Origin: an uncultured Clostridia bacterium
Lineage (GTDB): Bacteria > Bacillota > Clostridia > TANB77 > CAG-508
Direction of reading: 5' to 3'
Assembly (NCBI GenBank): GCA_947632605.1
Contig: CANRPX010000005.1
Coordinates: 21,045-85,044 of the forward strand
DNA length: 64,000 bases
Within the stretch, counting starts at the first letter, position 1. Every line of letters begins with the position of its first letter. The position numbers and the translations under genes are program-made. Shown piece by piece: positions 59,538 to 64,000 of the stretch. The notes beneath the pieces are model-generated. The model was not told the DNA's origin and made no database searches. It saw only the letters and a program-made list of their open reading frames with translations.

Positions 59538-60812
59538 TTACCATTCTTTTTCGGTATTTAATATTTCTGAAAAATAACCGTTTAAACAAAATGGTGCTAA
59601 TAAAAAAGAATATATAAACATATATACAAAAAATACAAATGCACTTCTTTTCTCTACTTCTAAATTCATTTCTTTCATAATATTTCTTCTTTTTATTTCT
59701 ATTATTAAATCTTGTAATATTTCAAATGGAATTAAAAGCATTGTTATCATACTTATTAATATTGGTTTTCCAAGAAATAATTCTATTAATCCAAGTGGTA
59801 TAAAAATTAAAATCGCAAAATCCATAAGAGGAAAAAATATATCTTCACACATTAGTAGTTTGGCTTTAAGATTTATATTTTCTGCATACATTACTTTTAC
59901 TCTTTTAAAAGATTCTATCATACCTCTTGCCCATCTTTTTCTTTGTTTTGCTAAGCCTTCTAAAGTTTCTGGTACTTTAGTAAATCCTACTGCATCTGAT
60001 GCAAAATTTGTTTCATATCCTAAACTTAAAAGTTTCCATGTTAGAACAATGTCTTCTCCGACACATTCATTCCAGCCTTCAATTTCTTTTAACACTTTAG
60101 TTTTATATATACTAAAAGCACCTTGTGTAACTAATGTAGAATTATATCCGCCTTGTATTAATTTTACTCCAAAAATTCCTAAAGAATAATCATATTCTTG
60201 TAATCTTGTAATAAAACTTTTTTTACCATTTTTAACAAACAAACATCCTGCGACAGCCACTGTTTTATCACTTGAATTTTCCATTTTCTTAACTATATTT
60301 TTAACAGCTAATGGATGCAATACTGTATCATCATCAACTGTTATAACATATTCTGTATCTACTTCTTTCAAGGCATTATTTAGACAATGAGCTTTTCCGC
60401 TATGCTTTTGTTTTAATATTGTTATTTTATAATCTAAATTTAATTTATCTAATTCTCTTAAAGAATTATCTTTTGAACCATCATCTATAATTTTTACATA
60501 AATTCTTCCATTATATTTCTGTTTTTTAATTGCTTCAATTGTTTCTTTTATAACTTTTTCTGAATTATACATTGGTATTAATATAGTCACATCTTTTTCT
60601 TTTACTTTAAGTTCTTTTTTCTTTCTTTTATTAAAAAACAAACTCGTAATTACAAACATATAATTAAATCCTGGTACTAGTGCAACAAAAGTAACCATAT
60701 AGATTGCAAAAAAGATTCCCAATATAGAAGTTAAATCATTTATCCAATTGATACATATAAATGTTGCTACAATAAAATAAAAAAGCGCTATTACATTAGA
60801 TAGTATAAACAT
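59538..60812 (-). CDS. Family 2 processive glycosyltransferase
   Basis: Membrane GT2 enzyme of the PgaC/IcaA/BcsA style, 424 residues. Two N-terminal spans (about 5-55) flank the catalytic domain: PMYNSEKVIKETIEAIKKQ, DDGSKDNS, the D-x-D of VDDDTV, the acceptor ED in GEDIVLTWKL and the QxxRW motif KQRKRWARG. Three spans follow at the C-terminus. It probably polymerises and exports a polysaccharide, perhaps beta-1,6-GlcNAc; no biofilm accessory genes are adjacent. Confidence 0.85.
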   Translation of the reverse strand: MFILSNVIALFYFIVATFICINWINDLTSILGIFFAIYMVTFVALVPGFNYMFVITSLFFNKRKKKELKVKEKDVTILIPMYNSEKVIKETIEAIKKQKYNGRIYVKIIDDGSKDNSLRELDKLNLDYKITILKQKHSGKAHCLNNALKEVDTEYVITVDDDTVLHPLAVKNIVKKMENSSDKTVAVAGCLFVKNGKKSFITRLQEYDYSLGIFGVKLIQGGYNSTLVTQGAFSIYKTKVLKEIEGWNECVGEDIVLTWKLLSLGYETNFASDAVGFTKVPETLEGLAKQRKRWARGMIESFKRVKVMYAENINLKAKLLMCEDIFFPLMDFAILIFIPLGLIELFLGKPILISMITMLLIPFEILQDLIIEIKRRNIMKEMNLEVEKRSAFVFFVYMFIYSFLLAPFCLNGYFSEILNTEKEW

Positions 60813-60819
60813 AATATCA

Positions 60820-60855
60820 CCTCAATTATATAATATGAAATTATAATAATTGAGG
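60820..60855 (-). other. Hairpin holding the RBS of the GT2 gene
   Basis: Arms CCTCAATTAT (60820-60829) and ATAATTGAGG (60846-60855). On the minus strand the GAGG of the RBS (60820-60823) lies in the stem base, 8 bases before the GT2 ATG; translation may therefore be limited. Confidence 0.55.
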
Positions 60856-60868
60856 TAACATATATAAT

Positions 60869-62050
60869 TTATTTAATTATTGGTTTAATACTTCTTTCTA
60901 AAATTCCTTTCATATATGCAATTGCAATTCCATAATTAGTAAATGGAACATCTTGGTTTACTGCAGAATTCATTCTAAAGACCATTTCATTTTCATTTAA
61001 CATACAACCACCACAATGGATAATTAAATCATATTTTTTCAAATCATTTGGAAATCCAGTGCCACTACTCCATTCAAAATCTAAGTTTAAATTTGTGTAC
61101 TTTTTTAACCAATTTGGAAGTTTTACTGTTCCAATATCATCACATTGTCTATGGTGAGTACATCCTTCACTAATAAGAACTTTAGAACCATTTTTTAATT
61201 TACTTATTTTATTTACTCCATCTATTGCAGTATCTAAAAATCCTTTATATCTAGCCATTAAAATAGAAAATGATGTTAAAGGTATATCTTTTGGTACAAT
61301 TTTATCTACTTCTTCAAATACTTGTGAATCTGTTACTACTAATGCTGGCTTTTTACTTAGACTTTCTAAAACTTCTTTTAATTCACTTTCTTTCGCTACA
61401 ACAGATATTCCATTTGCATCTATAATATCTCTTATAGCAAGTTGTTGTGGCATAATCATTCTTCCTTTTGGTGCTGCACTATCAATTGGTGTTACTAAAA
61501 CTACACTATCTTTTGGTTTTATTAAATCACCTAAAAAAAGTTTGTTTTCGTTTGATTTACTTAAATTTCCTAATGCATTTTTTAAATCTTCTATTCCAGT
61601 TTTATTTATTGCACTTACATAAATTTCTCTTTCAGAATTTTTGGGTATCTTTTCTAAAATATCTAATTTGTTTTTTGCTATAATAAAAGGAATTTTTCTT
61701 TCTTCAAAAATTGATATTAAATTTTTTTCTACTTCATTTAAATCTCTTTCAGCTGTTGTTACAAGTACTGCAATATCACAACTTCTTAATATCTTTTTAG
61801 TTTTTTCAATACGCTTTTCTCCAAGTAATCCATCATCATCAAAACCTGGTGTATCTATAATAATAACTGGGCCAAGTGGTAATAATTCCATAGATTTTTT
61901 TACTGGATCTGTTGTAGTTCCTTTAACATCACTCACAACAGATAAATCTTGATTTGTAATAGCATTTACTAAACTACTTTTTCCAACATTTCTACAACCA
62001 AAAAATCCAATATGAATTCTTTCTCCAACTGGAGTATTATTAAGTGCCAT
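60869..62050 (-). CDS. hydF: [FeFe]-hydrogenase maturation GTPase HydF
   Basis: Scaffold that carries the diiron precursor of the H-cluster to HydA. N-terminal GTPase: GFFGCRNVGKSSLVNAI (P-loop), DTPGFDDDG, AKNKLD. The C-terminal Fe-S cluster binding motif CTHHRQCDDIG and HCGGCM give the family Cys/His set (CxHx...HCxxC). Length 393 is normal. RBS AAAGGAAAG. It comes last in the hydE-hydG-hydF run. Confidence 0.96.
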   Translation of the reverse strand: MALNNTPVGERIHIGFFGCRNVGKSSLVNAITNQDLSVVSDVKGTTTDPVKKSMELLPLGPVIIIDTPGFDDDGLLGEKRIEKTKKILRSCDIAVLVTTAERDLNEVEKNLISIFEERKIPFIIAKNKLDILEKIPKNSEREIYVSAINKTGIEDLKNALGNLSKSNENKLFLGDLIKPKDSVVLVTPIDSAAPKGRMIMPQQLAIRDIIDANGISVVAKESELKEVLESLSKKPALVVTDSQVFEEVDKIVPKDIPLTSFSILMARYKGFLDTAIDGVNKISKLKNGSKVLISEGCTHHRQCDDIGTVKLPNWLKKYTNLNLDFEWSSGTGFPNDLKKYDLIIHCGGCMLNENEMVFRMNSAVNQDVPFTNYGIAIAYMKGILERSIKPIIK

Positions 62051-62108
62051 AAAATCTTTCCTTTCTTTAATATTTATTTATTCTTAAATTTTATGTTTTT
62101 ATATAAAT

Positions 62109-63530
62109 TTAAAATCTAAAATCTCTTTCTCCGTTTTCAATTTTTACAAGTCTTTCTCTTACAATTTCTTTTACTTTCTCTTTTCCAATATTATCAATTT
62201 CTTTCTCTATCAATTCTTCACCTATTTTTTTAGTATCAGGTGATGCATAATCCATAAGAAATTCTTTTAAAGTCATTAATGCATTTGGGTGACAACAGTT
62301 TTGAATTTGTCCAGATTTACACAAACTCATAAATCTATCACCTGTTCTTCCTTCTCTATAACATGCTGTACAGAATGAAGGAATATATCCCGCTCTCATA
62401 AGCCAATTTACAACTTCATCTAAAGTTCTATTATCTGAAACATCAAATTGTTCTGTGTCATGTGGACGTTCTTCTTCTGCATATCCACCAACTGAAGTAC
62501 GAGAACCACCACTTATTTGACTTACTCCTAAACGAATAATCTCTTCACGAACTTTTGGTGTTTCTCTTGTTGAAATAATCATTCCTGTATATGGAACTGC
62601 TATTCTAATACATGCTGCAATTTTACAAAACATTTCATCACTTAATGAGTTATCAAAATCTGTTGGATCTATATCATCTGCATGTTTTACACGCGGAACA
62701 CTTATTGTATGTGGTCCAACTCCATGAACTGCTTCTAAGTGCTCAGCATGCATTAAAAGTCCTGCAAATTCATAACGATATTTATCAAGTCCAAATAAAA
62801 CTCCTATTCCAACATCATCTATTCCACCTTCCATTGCTCTATCCATTGCTTCTGTGTGATATGCATAATTATGTTTTGGTCCTGTTGGATGAAGATATTC
62901 ATAACTTTCTTTATGATATGTTTCTTGGAATAATATATATGTTCCAATTCCTGCTTCTTTTAATTTTCTATAATTTTCAACTGTTGTTGCTGCAATATTA
63001 ACATTTACTCTACGAATAGCTCCATTTTTATGTTTTATTGAATATATAGTTTTTATACAATCTAATATATATTCAATTGGATTATTTACTGGATCTTCTC
63101 CTGCTTCTATTGCTAAACGTTTATGTCCCATATCTTGAAGTGCTATAACCTCTTTTTTTACCTCTTCTTGTGTTAATTTTTTTCTTGGTATATTTTTATT
63201 TTTTTGATGATATGGACAATATAAACATCCATTTACACAATAATTAGAAAGATAAAGTGGTGCAAACATAACTATTCTATTTCCATAAAAATCTTTCTTT
63301 ATTTGTTCTGCTAAATCATAAATTTCTTTTGTTTTTTCTTTGTCTTCACATGCAAGTAAAACACTTGCCTCTCTGTGATTTAATCCTTTACGTTCTTTTG
63401 CCTTTTCAATAATTTTGTCTACTAATTCTAAATTATCTTTATTTGCATCTGCATATTCTAGAGTTTTTCTTATTTCTTCATCATTTATAAACTCCTCTGC
63501 AACTAAAGATTTTGGGTCATACTTAATCAT
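62109..63530 (-). CDS. hydG: [FeFe]-hydrogenase H-cluster maturase HydG (tyrosine lyase)
   Basis: Radical-SAM enzyme that breaks tyrosine to make the CO and CN ligands of the H-cluster. The N-terminal Fe-S motif is CVNGCLYCPYHQ (C-x3-C-x2-C), and the C-terminal cluster for the dangler iron is CTACYREGRTGDRFMSLCKS. Length 473 is typical. RBS AAAGGAGAG. Next to hydE and hydF. Confidence 0.96.
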   Translation of the reverse strand: MIKYDPKSLVAEEFINDEEIRKTLEYADANKDNLELVDKIIEKAKERKGLNHREASVLLACEDKEKTKEIYDLAEQIKKDFYGNRIVMFAPLYLSNYCVNGCLYCPYHQKNKNIPRKKLTQEEVKKEVIALQDMGHKRLAIEAGEDPVNNPIEYILDCIKTIYSIKHKNGAIRRVNVNIAATTVENYRKLKEAGIGTYILFQETYHKESYEYLHPTGPKHNYAYHTEAMDRAMEGGIDDVGIGVLFGLDKYRYEFAGLLMHAEHLEAVHGVGPHTISVPRVKHADDIDPTDFDNSLSDEMFCKIAACIRIAVPYTGMIISTRETPKVREEIIRLGVSQISGGSRTSVGGYAEEERPHDTEQFDVSDNRTLDEVVNWLMRAGYIPSFCTACYREGRTGDRFMSLCKSGQIQNCCHPNALMTLKEFLMDYASPDTKKIGEELIEKEIDNIGKEKVKEIVRERLVKIENGERDFRF

Positions 63531-63544
63531 AACTTTTCTCTCCT

Positions 63545-64000
63545 TTATATTTTTTTATAATCTCCCCTATCAACTACAATTTTGTATCCAGTAGAGTTAA
63601 TTCTTTGTTTTAAACACTCTATACATTGTGCTGCTTCATCACCTGTACAAATTTTATTATCATAAAGCATATATTTTTTTCTCACACTTACTGGCGATAA
63701 ATTTGGCATTAAAACATTCGCTCCTGCTTTTATTCCTTTTTCTCTTCCTAATGGATCTATTGTTCCTAAAGCTGTTGTTGCTGGCAAAAGTACATTTGGA
63801 AGAGTTAATCTTATAAGTCCTAACATAAATAATGTTAAATCTACTGTTCCTTGTTTTTCTTCCTTAAACGGTGTATCTTTATGTGGTACAAATGGTCCAA
63901 TTCCTACCATTTGAGGATTAAGTTTTTTTAAGAAAATTAATTCATTTGCTAAATCTTCTTCTGTTTGGAATGGTGAACCTACCATAAATCCAGCACCAAC
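63545..64000 (-). CDS. hydE: [FeFe]-hydrogenase maturase HydE (5' part outside window)
   Basis: Only the C-terminal about 151 residues are visible; the gene continues beyond 64000 because upstream in-frame codons read VGAGF before MVGSPFQTEEDLANEL. The segment GIGPFVPHKDTPF is typical of HydE (radical SAM). It is the first of the maturase genes in transcription order. No hydrogenase structural gene is in the window. Confidence 0.92.
   Translation of the reverse strand, partial: VGAGFMVGSPFQTEEDLANELIFLKKLNPQMVGIGPFVPHKDTPFKEEKQGTVDLTLFMLGLIRLTLPNVLLPATTALGTIDPLGREKGIKAGANVLMPNLSPVSVRKKYMLYDNKICTGDEAAQCIECLKQRINSTGYKIVVDRGDYKKI

Noticed and set aside
1..64000. tRNA, rRNA, CRISPR array, prophage or replication origin
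   Set aside because: I looked for T-loop sequences, conserved rRNA segments, regular repeats with spacers, phage structural genes and dnaA-box clusters and saw none. A scan with tRNAscan-SE and Infernal would be decisive.

Overview
This window comes from a very AT-rich, spore-forming, strictly anaerobic Firmicute of the class Clostridia, probably an uncultured gut lineage. The evidence is SpoIIE and the germination protein YpeB (endospores), class III ribonucleotide reductase NrdDG and the [FeFe]-hydrogenase maturases HydE/G/F (anaerobe with H2 metabolism), a complete bile salt hydrolase active site (intestinal habitat), Gram-positive RBS and promoter style, and an LPxTG-type wall protein. 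TGA is a stop here (for example 38802-38804), so the genetic code is standard. I saw no rRNA, tRNA, CRISPR array, prophage or insertion sequence.

Layout. 1-18.6 kb: a partial DnaJ, a cysteine protease, a D-Ala-D-Ala ligase / membrane Mur ligase / hydrolase operon, ypeB, a UgtP-like glycosyltransferase, spoIIE, an isolated GC-richer foreign gene (10.8-12.0 kb), an ABC exporter, DUF362 plus flavodoxin, and an LPKTG surface protein. 18.7-29.8 kb: a giant repeat-bearing MMPL transporter with a divergent TetR, cardiolipin synthase, nrdDG and a divergent Crp-type regulator. 29.8-45.5 kb is accessory: a toxin-antitoxin locus whose YoeB toxin is broken by a stop codon, ECF/DUF1893, bile salt hydrolase, a YjbR-EVE protein, two copies of a 422-bp element, a fluoride-riboswitch-controlled antiporter, Cys-rich radical-SAM-like proteins, and a CcdA/thioredoxin pair. 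45.5-64 kb: a YtrA-type GntR/ABC operon, PlsC with a double glycosyltransferase fusion, the csoR-copZ-copA copper operon, an Rpn nuclease, an ECF sigma/anti-sigma pair, a GT2 synthase and hydE-hydG-hydF.

The most exciting system is the duplicated 422-bp element at 34723-35144 and 40693-41114. Each copy has a toxin-type promoter (TTGATT-17-TATAAT), a 39-residue single-membrane-span peptide whose ribosome binding site is held in a hairpin, and on the opposite strand a consensus promoter (TTGACA-17-TATAAT) driving a roughly 90-nt RNA that ends at a U-tract terminator just behind the peptide gene. The 5' end of the peptide mRNA is also nearly identical to the 5' end of the antisense RNA, so the mRNA 5' and 3' ends can pair with each other. 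These are the hallmarks of a type I toxin-antitoxin system, of a peptide family I do not recognise.

Other regulatory elements that can be read directly are a fluoride (crcB) riboswitch with a terminator upstream of the cation/proton antiporter, a CsoR operator, a YtrA-type inverted repeat over the GntR promoter, and a loopless 44-bp palindrome between the MMPL and TetR genes. All product names are inferred from sequence motifs recalled from protein families; no database search was run.
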